A DNA stretch of 64,000 nt from Gorillibacterium timonense (lineage in GTDB: Bacteria; Bacillota; Bacilli; Paenibacillales; NBRC-103111): contig NZ_LN881724.1 in NCBI RefSeq assembly GCF_001457415.1, positions 1,240,001 to 1,304,000 on the forward strand, read 5' to 3'. Numbering within the stretch: position 1 is the first letter of the stretch; each line of letters begins with the position of its first letter. The notes beneath the pieces are model-generated. The model was not told the origin of the DNA. It was given only the letters and a program-made list of their open reading frames with translations, and did no database searches. A program made the position numbers and the translations under genes. Positions 30,001 through 36,582 of the stretch are shown piece by piece.

Positions 30001-30934
30001 AAACCAGGATGAGCATTTGATTCTACTCGACATGCATCATATCGTTACGGATCATATCTCCAACACCGTTTTATTCCGGGAATGGAAGGAGCTCTATCAT
30101 GGGCAAGAACTCCCGGCCCCTCATTTTCAATACAAGGATTATGCCATCTGGGAGAAGCGGCAGGAACAATCCCCATGGATGGAGAGGCAAAAGGAATATT
30201 GGCTCAAAGCCTTAGAAGCTCCTTTGCCGGAGATGGACTTCCCTGTTGAAGCAACGAGAACCGAAATCGATCCGGCTTCCAGTATCGGGAGAAAGCTTCC
30301 TCTAAGCCTCGAACTCTCTCAGCGTCTGATCGACTATTCCCGGGACATGAAGACGACTTTGTTTGTCATCCTAACCGCGGCTGCGAATCTGCTCCTTGTC
30401 AAGATCTTGAAGCAGGATGACATTATCGTCGGAATTCCGGTCACCGGGAGAAATCAGCCGGAGTTCGAGGACGTTGTCGGAGTCTTTATCAATACGATAG
30501 CTCTGCGGAATCGTCCATCTTCGGAGAAAACCGTAACCCAATTCGTGGATGAAGTGAAGGAGAGCGTCTATCACGCGCTTGAAAATCAAAGCTATCCCTT
30601 TGATCAGCTTGTCGAACGGCTTGGGGTTTCCAGAACCTTCGGGGAAAATCCCTTGTTCCATGCTATGGTCGATTTCCACGAAGAGGAGGATGCGAACGAA
30701 AACGGCCTCGTGATCGAGAACAACGAGTTTGATCCGCCCCATGCTTCTAAGGTGGACCTTCTCATTGAAGGCGAACGGAAGGGAAATCAAATCACCTTAT
30801 TTGCGGATTGCAAAGCCATGCGATTCAATGCTTTTGAGGCGGAGCGGATCCTAGTTGAACTGACGGCTATTTGTGAACGAATTGTTGGCACAGACGATAC
30901 ACAAACGATAGCCCAAATGCTCTCCAAGCTGTGA
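21059..30934 (+). CDS. Non-ribosomal peptide synthetase, A-T-C-A-T-C-A-T-C
   Basis: The 3291-residue NRPS begins directly with an A domain and no C, as expected for initiation. Order: A1, T (S567 in GGHSLRC), C (HHIAVDG from H746), A2, T (S1675), C (HHIAADG from H1857), A3, T (S2801), and a terminal C whose motif reads HHIVTDH (H2993-H2999). There is no TE. By eye A1 reads D-I-E-S-I-G-T-V-C, close to the bacitracin lysine code; A2 and A3 share D-L-K-N-F-G-T-D-I with the last A domain of the previous NRPS. The two C-A-T modules 22884-26094 and 26218-29472 are near-identical tandem duplicates. TTG 21059 lies 7 nt after AAAGGAG; ATG 21065 is an alternative start. The terminal C probably works with the orphan N-terminal T of the preceding gene's product. 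Confidence 0.95.
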   Translation: MTMNPLLSVEMQREQILHAFNREGIPFESIALNEGLERSAERFPHRRAITHREQILTYEDLNRKANRLARFLANQGIVKGDRVGMLTERSEVTLVMIMAVLKAGAAYIPIDPDYPAERIAHMVSDSQPRKLLIHLPTKPSLREKLQTSLAPILLEYSEKDYFHLDASNLAKNTTIDSEAYVIYTSGTTGMPKGIRVTHRNVLAYIQAFSHEFAIGEKDVVLQQAAISFDIFVEEVFPALFHGSSLVIADKEDILDGENLVRLMTTHGVTLVSCTPQLLRELNRLPLVPSVHTYISGGDVLKREHFTHLLHQARVYNTYGPSETTVCATYHRCQADEDGIVPIGRPILNSFVYILDHSMELASIGEVGEICISGEGVSLGYLNRPESSEACFIPDPFRPQHRMYRTGDLGKWLPDGSIVFIGRADRQVKIRGHRIELSEIENGLLKHPDVTEAVVIDRVDLAGDPYLCAYFESERAVDSAALHDFSSKVLPAYMVPSFFIPLEKIPVTVHGKLDRSALPEPNQVHISYEDEAMPQNSLEQGLWETWAELLGHRRFGIDHSFFHVGGHSLRCAALASAIRLKFQVDIRIRQVFERPTILLQAEFIRAAVKSVEERIAPAVEAEDYIASPVQRRLYALCQMEEADASYHIPSAFVIEGNLDISRMEKAFRQVVERHEILRTSYLVIDGGVRQKVHREVSFELERLEGEDSPEDTVVAFIRPFDWEKPPFLRAGVKRLGADRHLLVTDLHHIAVDGIACSIVMKEVAAIYRTAEALPPPRLQYKDYCVWREKRVGSAEHAKQEAHWLEVFSAERGELPVLHLAGDFPRPALQGFEGETIRARIDGDLARSLGTLAAERQATLYMVLLAAFHVLLHKYTGQSDIVIGSPAAARGREDLNAVVGMFANTLAMRNRCETGESFEAFLAKVRADALKAYENEEYELEELIKKLGLKKDPSRNPLFDVMLVLQNKEDEELELEGLRVTPQPYSSKTSKFDLTLEVRETEDGLELGWEYGTRLFRRETIERMARHFVHILRQTVHNPGIHLSEIELAEEAEKRQLLEAFNRTATAYPKEVSLVRLFEEQVLRTPEAIALVREERVLRTSDGTAQAGEERILHASDRTAQASVEKTLTYRELNERSNRLAWYLRERGIGANLVVGVMVERSFELLISLLGILKAGGAYVSIDPEYPAERIRYIAENSRAALVLSQRKFAGSCGELSGETVYCEDVLAADGYSTENPDVPYDPERLMYLLYTSGSTGQPKGAMIACHAFVNLLSWYTREFAIGADDRTLLIAPASFDLAQKNLYSPLITGGRLVLFRPGLYDYEEMAEVIRREGITLLNATPSAVYPLVEVNRESGYRRLESLRCVFLGGEPINLKKLRPWTASEAWRGEIVNTYGPTECTDIATFCRVGKQELADLESVPIGRPVDNVRVYILDANRQVTPVGVPGEIWIGGAGVGLGYYEREELTQEKFVHVEGLPEARVYRTGDLGRWQADGNVEYLGRADSQVKIRGYRIELGEIEARLNRLAFIREAVVTVERDYRDNVGNRNNGDNVDNEDNEDDGGNEGTENNRGDAYLCAYIECEGEGGAKRARSELARELPGYMLPQCIMEMDKLPLTPNGKIDRKALPKPEFATGRETAFEGPRNEREAKLVRIWEEVLGVSPIGIHNSFFDLGGNSLKAVTLQDRIKRTFAVRLPMAAVFLASVLEQAEHIGEATKTATETVEERIAPAEEAEDYAPSPVQRRLYALCQMEEADASYHIPSAFVIEGNLDISRMEKAFRQVVERHEILRTSYLVIDGGVRQKIHREVSFELERLEGEDSPEDTVVAFIRPFDWEKPPFLRAGVKRLGADRHLLVTDLHHIAADGIACSIVMKEVAAIYRTAEALPPPRLQYKDYCVWREKRVGSAEHAKQEAHWLEVFSAERGELPVLHLAGDFPRPALQGFEGETIRARIDGDLARSLGTLAADRQATLYMMLLAAFHVLLHKYTGQSDIVIGSPAAARGREDLNAVVGMFANTLAMRNRCETGESFEAFLAKVRADALKAYENEEYELEELIKKLGLKKDPSRNPLFDVMLVLQNKEDEELELEGLRVTPRLYNSKTSKFDLTLEVRETEDGLELGWEYGTRLFRQETIERMARHYVHILRQTVHNPGIRLSEIELAEEAEKRQLLEAFNQTATAYPKEVSLIRLFEEQVRRTPEAIALVREERILRTSDGIAQAGEERILHASEGTAQASVEKTLTYRELNERSNRLAWYLRERGIGANLVVGVMVERSFELLISLLGILKAGGAYVSIDPEYPAERIRYIAENSRAALVLSQRKFAGSSGELSAETVYCEDVLAADGYSTENPDVPYDPERLMYLLYTSGSTGQPKGAMIACHAFVNLLSWYTREFAIGVDDRTLLIAPASFDLAQKNLYSPLITGGRLVLFRPGLYDYEEMAEVIRREGITLLNATPSAVYPLVEVNRESGYRRLESLRCVFLGGEPINLKKLRPWTASEAWRGEIVNTYGPTECTDIATFCRVGKQELIDLESVPIGRPVDNVRVYILDANRQVTPVGVPGEIWIGGAGVGLGYYEREELTREKFVHVEGLPEARVYRTGDLGRWQADGNVEYLGRADSQVKIRGYRIELGEIEARLNRLAFIREAVVTVERDYGHHIDNVGNGNNGDNEDNEDNGGNGGDEGNGNNGNNENNGNNGNNGGDTYLCAYIECEGEGGAKRARSELARELPGYMLPQCIMELDKLPLTPNGKIDRKALPKPEFATGRETAFEGPSNEREAKLVRIWEEVLGVSPIGIHDSFFDLGGNSLKAVRLQHLIQQGFQVRLPVKEIFRSATVSDQAHSIFLHRCSYLPSPPAPYTECYYDEAPDCYPVSSAQLRMYILEQFSEGAANYNVPEVRRIRGPLDRTKFEQAWTRLIHRHEALRTSFDLFGDEVVQRVHPPMLFSVEYRDLSHMPLSEKELTALMSGFVQTFDLSEVPLLRGFLIKLNQDEHLILLDMHHIVTDHISNTVLFREWKELYHGQELPAPHFQYKDYAIWEKRQEQSPWMERQKEYWLKALEAPLPEMDFPVEATRTEIDPASSIGRKLPLSLELSQRLIDYSRDMKTTLFVILTAAANLLLVKILKQDDIIVGIPVTGRNQPEFEDVVGVFINTIALRNRPSSEKTVTQFVDEVKESVYHALENQSYPFDQLVERLGVSRTFGENPLFHAMVDFHEEEDANENGLVIENNEFDPPHASKVDLLIEGERKGNQITLFADCKAMRFNAFEAERILVELTAICERIVGTDDTQTIAQMLSKL
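22884..26094 (+). repeat. Tandem module duplication, unit 1 (C-A-T)
   Basis: This unit begins at CCGTGGAAGAGAGGATCGCC and ends just after the carrier serine. It is near-identical to 26218-29472; the period is 3334 bp. It encodes one complete C-A-T module. The C domains differ by only a few residues (for example HHIAVDG versus HHIAADG), so the duplication or homogenisation looks recent. Confidence 0.9.
24332..24421 (+). repeat. 45-bp coding tandem repeat, two units
   Basis: GAGGAGCGG starts two successive 45-bp units (24332 and 24377). They encode EERVLRTSDGTAQAG and then EERILHASDRTAQAS, just before the A-domain core TYREL. The same two-unit state occurs at 27665-27754 in the next module, while the first NRPS has a single unit near 18288-18332. 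The insert lies in a surface position ahead of the A-domain core. Confidence 0.85.
26218..29472 (+). repeat. Tandem module duplication, unit 2 (C-A-T)
   Basis: This is the second copy of the C-A-T module. The two units differ mainly in the length of the Asn/Gly/Asp insert of the A domain and in scattered substitutions. The segment between the units (about 26095-26217, the end of the carrier domain) is not duplicated. Confidence 0.9.
29017..29151 (+). repeat. Asn/Gly/Asp-rich microsatellite insert in an A domain, with 9-bp units
   Basis: Inside the C-terminal subdomain of A3, between VTVERDY and TYLCAYIE, is a run rich in Asn, Gly, Asp and Glu. Its end (about 29092-29151) is built from 9-bp units of the type AACGGGAAC. 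The corresponding inserts at 19585-19697 and 25672-25768 differ in length and unit order but are in frame. This is coding low-complexity sequence, not a CRISPR array. Confidence 0.9.
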
Positions 30935-31019
30935 GGGGTCCCGTTCGGATCATCAATTCGCGAATAAGAAGGATCGTTCTAGAGAGCAAGACAGGATAAC
31001 GAAGGGGAGAGCAAACCGG

Positions 31020-31781
31020 ATGATGAGAAAAAGCTGGAATTTCACCCTTGTTTTCTTCAAAATGATGCTGCATGAGAAACTGCCGTATCTATGGACGTTG
31101 TTGGCTCCTGTACTCTTTTTCATTTACAATAAATGGGAGTGGAAAGAGCAGCCTCCCGGCGATGCAGATGTACTGAGGCAAATGGGCTTCTATTGGAGCT
31201 ATATCATCATCACGGTACTCGTTAACGGGTTGAGTATTTCGCTTGTGTATCAAAAAGATTCCGGCTTTCTAAAAACCTATCAATTCCTTGCCGGATCCAA
31301 ACTGCCCATAGTGCTGGGTCTTGCTATGACCTATACACTGCAGGCTTGGTTTTGTCTGATCGTATTCACGACTGCAAGCAGCGTTGTCTTCGGATTGGCA
31401 TGGCCACAGCTCATCCTATTGGCCTCCCTTACTCTTCTGGCCGTCGTAATCCCCATCGGCTTTCTGGTTATCACCATTCCGGTTTTGGTTAAAAAATCGG
31501 CATCCGCTGCCGTGTTGATGAACATCGTCATCATTGCTCTGATCTATATATCCGGAGAGCGTGGAAGCGAACTTGGGTTTTGGGCGGTGTTGTTGCGAGA
31601 TCTCAATCCGTTTGCGTTCACTGCGGGCTGGTCTTCCTTGTTATCCCAATGGGTGGGGTATGACACAGGTGCGTCTGCCGCTCGCCTCCTTCCGTTATTG
31701 ATCGTTTTTGTTGTCTATCTTGTGATCGGAAGGGGCTTCTGGAGAAGATTCCGGTCACTTTCCACCACTACCCGAACTTAA
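31020..31781 (+). CDS. ABC transporter permease (ABC-2-like membrane protein)
   Basis: This 253-residue hydrophobic protein has about six predicted membrane helices (for example LWTLLAPVLFFIYN, YIIITVLVNGLSISLVY, SAAVLMNIVIIALIYI, LLIVFVVYLVIG). The layout fits the membrane half of a bacteriocin/antibiotic ABC-2-type transporter. The ATPase is encoded 20 nt downstream. ATG 31020 (or 31023) follows AAGGGGAG. Coming after the NRPS genes and before the PPTase, it is a candidate for self-immunity or a second export step. Confidence 0.8.
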   Translation: MMRKSWNFTLVFFKMMLHEKLPYLWTLLAPVLFFIYNKWEWKEQPPGDADVLRQMGFYWSYIIITVLVNGLSISLVYQKDSGFLKTYQFLAGSKLPIVLGLAMTYTLQAWFCLIVFTTASSVVFGLAWPQLILLASLTLLAVVIPIGFLVITIPVLVKKSASAAVLMNIVIIALIYISGERGSELGFWAVLLRDLNPFAFTAGWSSLLSQWVGYDTGASAARLLPLLIVFVVYLVIGRGFWRRFRSLSTTTRT

Positions 31782-31801
31782 GGAATGCGGAGGCGTTGGC
31801 T

Positions 31802-32506
31802 ATGCTCACCCTTGAAAACTTGATTTTCCGATACCCTAAAGCAACGGCCAATACACTCGATCATGTAACGCTGCCTCTCTGTGAGAAGAAAGTCAATGTG
31901 CTGCTCGGAATGAATGGAGCAGGGAAAACCACTTTGTTCGATTTGATTACGGGCGTCCTTCCGTCGAAAAGGACGTATCTAAATGTCACCACCGAGCAAA
32001 TCGTGTACCAGACCCAAGGGACATATATCTCTCCTGTGATCCGAGCAAGCGATTTTGTTCGACTGATCTGCGGAATCGGGGGCTTGACGATTGCCAAGCA
32101 GCCGGAAGGGTTGGACCATTACTCCGCGCTCGAGCCGGTGGAACAGAAGCTGATCAGCAAGATTTGGAAAATGAAGCTAGGGGCGCTTTCGGTAGGGGAG
32201 CGAAGATGGTTATTTGTTACAGCGGTAGGGTGGCTGGACCGCGAGATGTATATCTTTGACGAGCCAACGACTGCGGTCGATCCTTCCTCCCGCATCAAAA
32301 TCATGCGAAGGATGGACAGTCTGGTCAAGCAATCGAAGCTGGTGTTGATCTCCACTCATCAGCTTCATGAGCTTCAAGATATTGATTGCTTGATCTCTCT
32401 TCTGCACGAAGGCAAGATCATTTTCCACGGCTCCTACGATCAATTTCTTAACCAGGGTGGGTCAGATTCCCCCGACCGGGCTTTTGAAGCTTTTATTACA
32501 TGTTGA
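31802..32506 (+). CDS. ABC transporter ATP-binding protein
   Basis: The product is about 234 residues: a single nucleotide-binding domain with Walker A GMNGAGKTT, a degenerate signature LSVGERRWLF in place of LSGGQ, Walker B MYIFDEPTTAVD and switch histidine in LISTHQLHEL. GGAGG lies 8 nt before ATG 31802, which I prefer to TTG 31796. It pairs with the upstream permease. Small ATPase/permease pairs at the end of antibiotic clusters usually give producer immunity; that role is inferred here. Confidence 0.88.
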   Translation: MLTLENLIFRYPKATANTLDHVTLPLCEKKVNVLLGMNGAGKTTLFDLITGVLPSKRTYLNVTTEQIVYQTQGTYISPVIRASDFVRLICGIGGLTIAKQPEGLDHYSALEPVEQKLISKIWKMKLGALSVGERRWLFVTAVGWLDREMYIFDEPTTAVDPSSRIKIMRRMDSLVKQSKLVLISTHQLHELQDIDCLISLLHEGKIIFHGSYDQFLNQGGSDSPDRAFEAFITC

Positions 32507-32532
32507 AGGATTGGAAAGGGGAGTGAGGAATC

Positions 32533-33264
32533 ATGCCTTCTCTTCACATAAGCGGCTTACGAATCCCCCCGCATGTGGAACCCACTCTATTCGCACAGTT
32601 AAGTATCCTCATTTCGGAGGAAAGAAGGAATCGGCTGAATCAATTCCGTTTCGCCGCAGATGCCTATCGCTCCCTTTTTGCCGAGCTGCTGCTTCTCATC
32701 ACCTTTCGCGACATAACAGGACGGACTCCGACGATGCTTCGGTTCGGCAAAAACGAGTATGGGAAGCCGTTTTTTGAGAATGAACGCTCCATTCACTTTA
32801 ACTTGTCCCATTCAGGGGATTGGGTGGTGGCCGTGATGGGCAGCCAGCCGGTTGGGATCGACGTGGAGCAAATGAAGGAAATGGATTACCATTCGATAGC
32901 GCGCAGTTTCTTTGCCATCGATGAGTACAACGATCTTTTAGAGCAACCTGCCAACAAGCAATTGGACTATTTTTATTCGCTGTGGACTCGGAAGGAGAGT
33001 TACATTAAGCAACGCGGGTTAGGGTTGTCGATCCCTCTGGATTCTTTCGCGATGAGTAGGATCGAGAAGGCAGAAGATGCTTTTATTCCAGCCGAAAACC
33101 TGGAGGGACATGTTTGCTTTCTATCGAGGACGCTCGACGAACAACACCGTATGGCTGTTTGCATCCCTGAAGAGCTGCTTAAGGAACCCGTTCTCGATAA
33201 ACTTATGACAATGGATACCTTAATCGCAGAATGCAACGATCTCCTTCAACAGGACGATCAATAG
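32533..33264 (+). CDS. 4'-phosphopantetheinyl transferase, Sfp type
   Basis: At 243 residues it has the usual Sfp length and both family motifs: GIDVE (residues 108-112, with D110 and E112 binding Mg) and WTRKESYIKQRGLGL (W151, K154, E155). The enzyme transfers the phosphopantetheine arm from CoA to carrier-domain serines, here presumably the PKS carrier, the free ACP and the six NRPS T domains. It starts 26 nt after the ABC ATPase gene and is the last gene before a bidirectional terminator, so it marks the right edge of the cluster. Confidence 0.94.
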   Translation: MPSLHISGLRIPPHVEPTLFAQLSILISEERRNRLNQFRFAADAYRSLFAELLLLITFRDITGRTPTMLRFGKNEYGKPFFENERSIHFNLSHSGDWVVAVMGSQPVGIDVEQMKEMDYHSIARSFFAIDEYNDLLEQPANKQLDYFYSLWTRKESYIKQRGLGLSIPLDSFAMSRIEKAEDAFIPAENLEGHVCFLSRTLDEQHRMAVCIPEELLKEPVLDKLMTMDTLIAECNDLLQQDDQ

Positions 33265-33289
33265 AATCGTGACCTTCCATCCCAAACAG

Positions 33290-33323
33290 CAAAAAGGTTC
33301 CGCCGATAGGCGAAACCTTTTTG
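33290..33323. terminator. Bidirectional intrinsic terminator
   Basis: A 15-bp stem with one G-T pair (CAAAAAGGTTCCGCC, loop GATA, GGCGAAACCTTTTTG) has a T-run on one side and an A-run on the other. It sits between the convergent PPTase and gpmA genes and can serve both. Confidence 0.9.
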
Positions 33324-33393
33324 TTGTTTGGCGTTTACGGCTCAGGGCTATCCTCAACCTGCAACGATCCTCGTAATTGCGTGCATCGCATCC

Positions 33394-34143
33394 TTATTCG
33401 TGGATCTTAGCTTGGCTGGCTACCTCATGTGACTTCGCTGCTACCTGCTCGGGGTCGCCGAGATAGAAGCGGCGGATCGGCTTCATTTCATCGTCCAACT
33501 CATACACGAGCGGAATGCCTGTCGGAATGTTGAGGCCGAGAAGCTCTTTCTCCTCTGTGTCCTCCATGTATTTGATAAGCGCTCGCAAGGTGTTGCCATG
33601 CGCGGATATCAGCACCCGTTCCTTCTTGATGACGAGGGGGACAATTCGTTCCCTCCAGAAGCTCCCGACCCGGCGAACGGTGTCCTCCAGACTCTCTCCG
33701 CGAGGTAGATCTTCCTTGGCGATTTCGTGATATCGTCTATCGTTCAAGGCATATCGCGGATCGTCTGGCGTGAGCAGCGGAGGCCGAACGGACAAGCTGC
33801 GTCGCCAGAGGAGCAATTGCTCCTCGCCGTATTTCTCCGCCGTCTCCGACTTGCTGAGTCCTTGCAGCGCCCCATAGTGACGCTCGTTCAGCTTCCACGA
33901 TTTCTCCACGGGAATCCACAGCAGATCCAGCTCTTCCAGCACCAGCTGAAGCGTTTTGATGGAGCGCTTCAAAACCGATGCGAAGGCCAGATCGAACGTA
34001 TAACCGGCTTCCTTTAACAGCTTGCCCGCACTTTGGGCCTCGTGAAATCCTTTCTCCGTCAGATCGGGATCGCTCCAGCCGGTAAACAAATTTTGCCGGT
34101 TGTACTCGCTTTCTCCATGCCGGATTAACACGATTTGATACAT
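33394..34143 (-). CDS. gpmA: 2,3-bisphosphoglycerate-dependent phosphoglycerate mutase
   Basis: The 249-residue enzyme interconverts 3- and 2-phosphoglycerate in glycolysis. It carries the histidine phosphatase motif LIRHGESEYN with the phosphorylated histidine, then FTGWSDPDLTEKG, the LNERHYGALQG motif typical of dPGM, and the second catalytic histidine in ISAHGNTLRAL. I choose the ATG at 34143 (minus strand), preceded by AAAGGAG at good spacing; this gives the normal family length, while an upstream in-frame ATG would add a 24-residue basic extension. It is a stand-alone gene, convergent with the biosynthetic cluster. Confidence 0.95.
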   Translation of the reverse strand: MYQIVLIRHGESEYNRQNLFTGWSDPDLTEKGFHEAQSAGKLLKEAGYTFDLAFASVLKRSIKTLQLVLEELDLLWIPVEKSWKLNERHYGALQGLSKSETAEKYGEEQLLLWRRSLSVRPPLLTPDDPRYALNDRRYHEIAKEDLPRGESLEDTVRRVGSFWRERIVPLVIKKERVLISAHGNTLRALIKYMEDTEEKELLGLNIPTGIPLVYELDDEMKPIRRFYLGDPEQVAAKSHEVASQAKIHE

Positions 34144-34388
34144 ACGCGGCTCTCCTTTCCGAATCCGTTTGTAACGGGACACCTCTATTTTGATCTTTTT
34201 CAAGAGCGAGGGCAAGTCGTGCAGATGAAGGGTGCGGAGTCGAAGAGGAGACGCTCAAGATAGAACCTTTGCATAGCTATGAGAACCTTATTTTATCAGG
34301 CAGTTGAAGGATAAGGCGCTTTTGATTCATCCCGCAGCGGATAGGAAACAAGCATCCGAAATGCTATGAAAATGGTTATGAAAAGTCG

Positions 34389-34417
34389 TTGACAGAATCC
34401 GATGGGAACACTATACT
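34389..34417 (+). promoter_or_regulatory. Sigma-A type promoter of the aminotransferase-met operon
   Basis: TTGACA (34389-34394), a 17-nt spacer and TATACT (34412-34417) give a near-consensus promoter about 62 nt before the aminotransferase start. No SAM (S-box) riboswitch or T-box is visible in the short leader. The rest of the gap between gpmA and this gene (34144-34388) shows no gene. Confidence 0.85.
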
Positions 34418-34478
34418 TTACTACATTAATCCGACGTAAAAGGTGTGAATAAATCGGCGTTCCGAAGGAGAAGAAGCT

Positions 34479-35675
34479 ATGCCGCAACTAAGCAATCGAC
34501 TGGATGGATTTACCGAATCGATTATTCGCAAGATGACCCGCGTAGCCAATCAGTTCGGCGCTATTAATTTGTCTCAAGGCTATCCCGATTTCGACCCTCC
34601 CCATGAATTGACGGACGAGCTCCGCAAAGTGGCTGAGGAAGGTCCTCATCAATACGAGATCACGTGGGGGTCCGAGCTTTTTCGTGAAAAGCTTGCGATA
34701 AAACAAAGCAAATGGATGGGGATTCCGATTGATCCGGCTTCGAATATCGTGGTCACCTGCGGGAGCACCGAAGCGATGATGGCCGCGATGATGACGGTAT
34801 GCAACCCGGGTGACAAGGTGATCGTGTTCTCACCCTTTTATGAGAACTATACGGCGGATGCGATCTTAACGGGGGTTACCCCGATCTACGTGCCGCTCGT
34901 TCCACCGGAATTTCAATTTGACCTCGCGGAATTGCGTCGAGCTTTCGAACAGGGAGTCAAAGCGATCGTGCTCTGCAATCCCTCGAACCCGACCGGCAAG
35001 GTGTTCACTCGAACCGAGCTCGAAGAGATCGCAAGTCTTGCCGTAGAGTTCGACACCTTCGTGATCACAGATGAAGTGTACGAGCATATCGTCTTTGCGC
35101 CCCATGAGCATACCTACATGGCGTCCCTGCCCGGGATGTTCGAGCGGACGCTCTCCTGCAGCTCGCTGTCGAAGACCTATTCGATCACAGGATGGAGACT
35201 GGGCTATATCATCGGACCGGCGGAGGTTATCGAGGTCTGTCGCAAGGTGCATGATTTCCTCACTGTCGGAGCAGCGGCTCCGCTTCAGAAGGCGGCTCTA
35301 AAAGGGCTCGAGATGGAGGAATCTTATTACCGAGAGCTCACTGATTTGTACGAGCGGAAGCGCACGCTGTTCCTGGATGGGCTGGACCGACTCGGCCTCA
35401 AGTATTACAAGCCCCAAGGCGCTTATTACGTGCTGGTGGATATCAGCGAATTCGGCGAACCGGACGATTATCGGTTCTGCGAATGGCTGGCTGAGGAGAT
35501 CGGGGTTGCCGCAGTTCCGGGGTCCAGCTTTTTCCGGGAGGATGTGCGCCAGTACATCCGGTTCCATTTTGCCAAGAAAGAAGAAACGCTGCTCGAGGCG
35601 CTAAAACGGCTGGAGAAGCTTGTTCCTTATCGCAAGACCGGTCTTCCTACTCATGTAAATCGAAGGGGTGTCTAA
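34479..35675 (+). CDS. PLP-dependent class I/II aminotransferase
   Basis: The 398-residue fold-type I aminotransferase has INLSQGYPDFDPP near the start, CNPSNPTGKVFT, ITDEVYEHIVF (the PLP-ring Asp/Tyr) and the Schiff-base lysine K232 in SLSKTYSITGWRLGY. It belongs to the broad-specificity group that includes methionine, glutamine and kynurenine transaminases. A methionine importer follows directly, so transamination of methionine or its 2-oxo acid (4-methylthio-2-oxobutanoate) is the likely role; this is a context inference. AAGGAG precedes ATG 34479. The stop is next to the metQ-like start. Confidence 0.88.
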   Translation: MPQLSNRLDGFTESIIRKMTRVANQFGAINLSQGYPDFDPPHELTDELRKVAEEGPHQYEITWGSELFREKLAIKQSKWMGIPIDPASNIVVTCGSTEAMMAAMMTVCNPGDKVIVFSPFYENYTADAILTGVTPIYVPLVPPEFQFDLAELRRAFEQGVKAIVLCNPSNPTGKVFTRTELEEIASLAVEFDTFVITDEVYEHIVFAPHEHTYMASLPGMFERTLSCSSLSKTYSITGWRLGYIIGPAEVIEVCRKVHDFLTVGAAAPLQKAALKGLEMEESYYRELTDLYERKRTLFLDGLDRLGLKYYKPQGAYYVLVDISEFGEPDDYRFCEWLAEEIGVAAVPGSSFFREDVRQYIRFHFAKKEETLLEALKRLEKLVPYRKTGLPTHVNRRGV

Positions 35676-35676
35676 C

Positions 35677-36534
35677 GTGAAAGTAATGAAAAGATGGCTC
35701 GTTCTAACTCTGGTTATCGCTCTTGTGGGGCTGCTGGCCGCATGCGGCAGTAAAAGCGAGAGCGGCGCTTCTGCGAACACCAACAAAAACATCAAGATCG
35801 GGATATCGCCAGGTCCTTACGGCGACATGATCAAGCAAGCGATCGCCCCTTACATGGAAAAGCAGGGGTATACCATCGAGGTCGTGCAGTTCTCCGATTA
35901 TGTGCAGCCTGACAAGGCGCTCGCAAGCGGAGATATCGATGCCAATCTGATGCAGCATACCGTCTATCTGGAGAAATTCGCTAAAGACAACAAGCTGGAC
36001 ATCGGCAAGATCATATCCGTACCGACAGCAGGAATGGGCGTCTATTCCAACAAGCTTAAAGACTTGAAGGAGCTGCCGGACGGCGCACAGGTCGCAATCG
36101 CTGCGGATGCCTCCAACCTGGCCCGCTCGCTGCGCTTCTTGAAGGCGCTCGGGCTGATTGATCTGAAGGCAGATATCGACGCCACCAAGGCGACTGTGCA
36201 CGATGTATCCGACAATCCGCACAACCTGAAATTCCAGACTCTTGATGCCGCTCAGATCTCCCGCAGCTTGGACAGCATAGAGATCGGGCTCATTCCCGGT
36301 AACTTCGCCATTGCGGCCAAACTGAACCTGGCGGATGCGCTTGGCATTGAGAAGCTGTCCGAGGATTACAAGAATGTCGTTGCCGTGCGCACGGCCGATA
36401 TCGACGGGAAGTTGGGCAAGGATTTGAAGGCGGCGGTGGAATCCGATGAATTCCATCAGGCGATCGAAGACGAGAACGGGATATTCAAAGCTTTCGACAA
36501 GCCGGAATGGTACACAACGAAATACGCCAAGTAA
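35677..36534 (+). CDS. metQ: MetQ/NlpA-family substrate-binding lipoprotein
   Basis: The protein of about 285 residues has a lipoprotein signal: a basic start, a hydrophobic run and the lipobox LLAACGS with the lipidated cysteine. The mature part has the NlpA-family pattern IKIGISPGPYGDMIKQAIAPY and DANLMQHTVYLEKF. It binds methionine (D or L) outside the membrane for the MetN-MetI transporter. I choose GTG 35677, 7 nt after AAGGGGTG and one base past the preceding stop; GTG 35668 is an alternative. Being co-transcribed with an aminotransferase and a FAD oxidase leaves room for a related ligand such as the 2-hydroxy analogue. Confidence 0.88.
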   Translation: MKVMKRWLVLTLVIALVGLLAACGSKSESGASANTNKNIKIGISPGPYGDMIKQAIAPYMEKQGYTIEVVQFSDYVQPDKALASGDIDANLMQHTVYLEKFAKDNKLDIGKIISVPTAGMGVYSNKLKDLKELPDGAQVAIAADASNLARSLRFLKALGLIDLKADIDATKATVHDVSDNPHNLKFQTLDAAQISRSLDSIEIGLIPGNFAIAAKLNLADALGIEKLSEDYKNVVAVRTADIDGKLGKDLKAAVESDEFHQAIEDENGIFKAFDKPEWYTTKYAK

Positions 36535-36582
36535 TCGGCGATATCGTTACGATATACGGCTGAACCGGAAGGAGAGCTCAAG

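Noticed and set aside
34144..34478. Possible SAM or T-box riboswitch ahead of the aminotransferase-met operon
   Set aside because: I saw no S-box core or T-box sequence. The leader after the sigma-A promoter is only about 55 nt.
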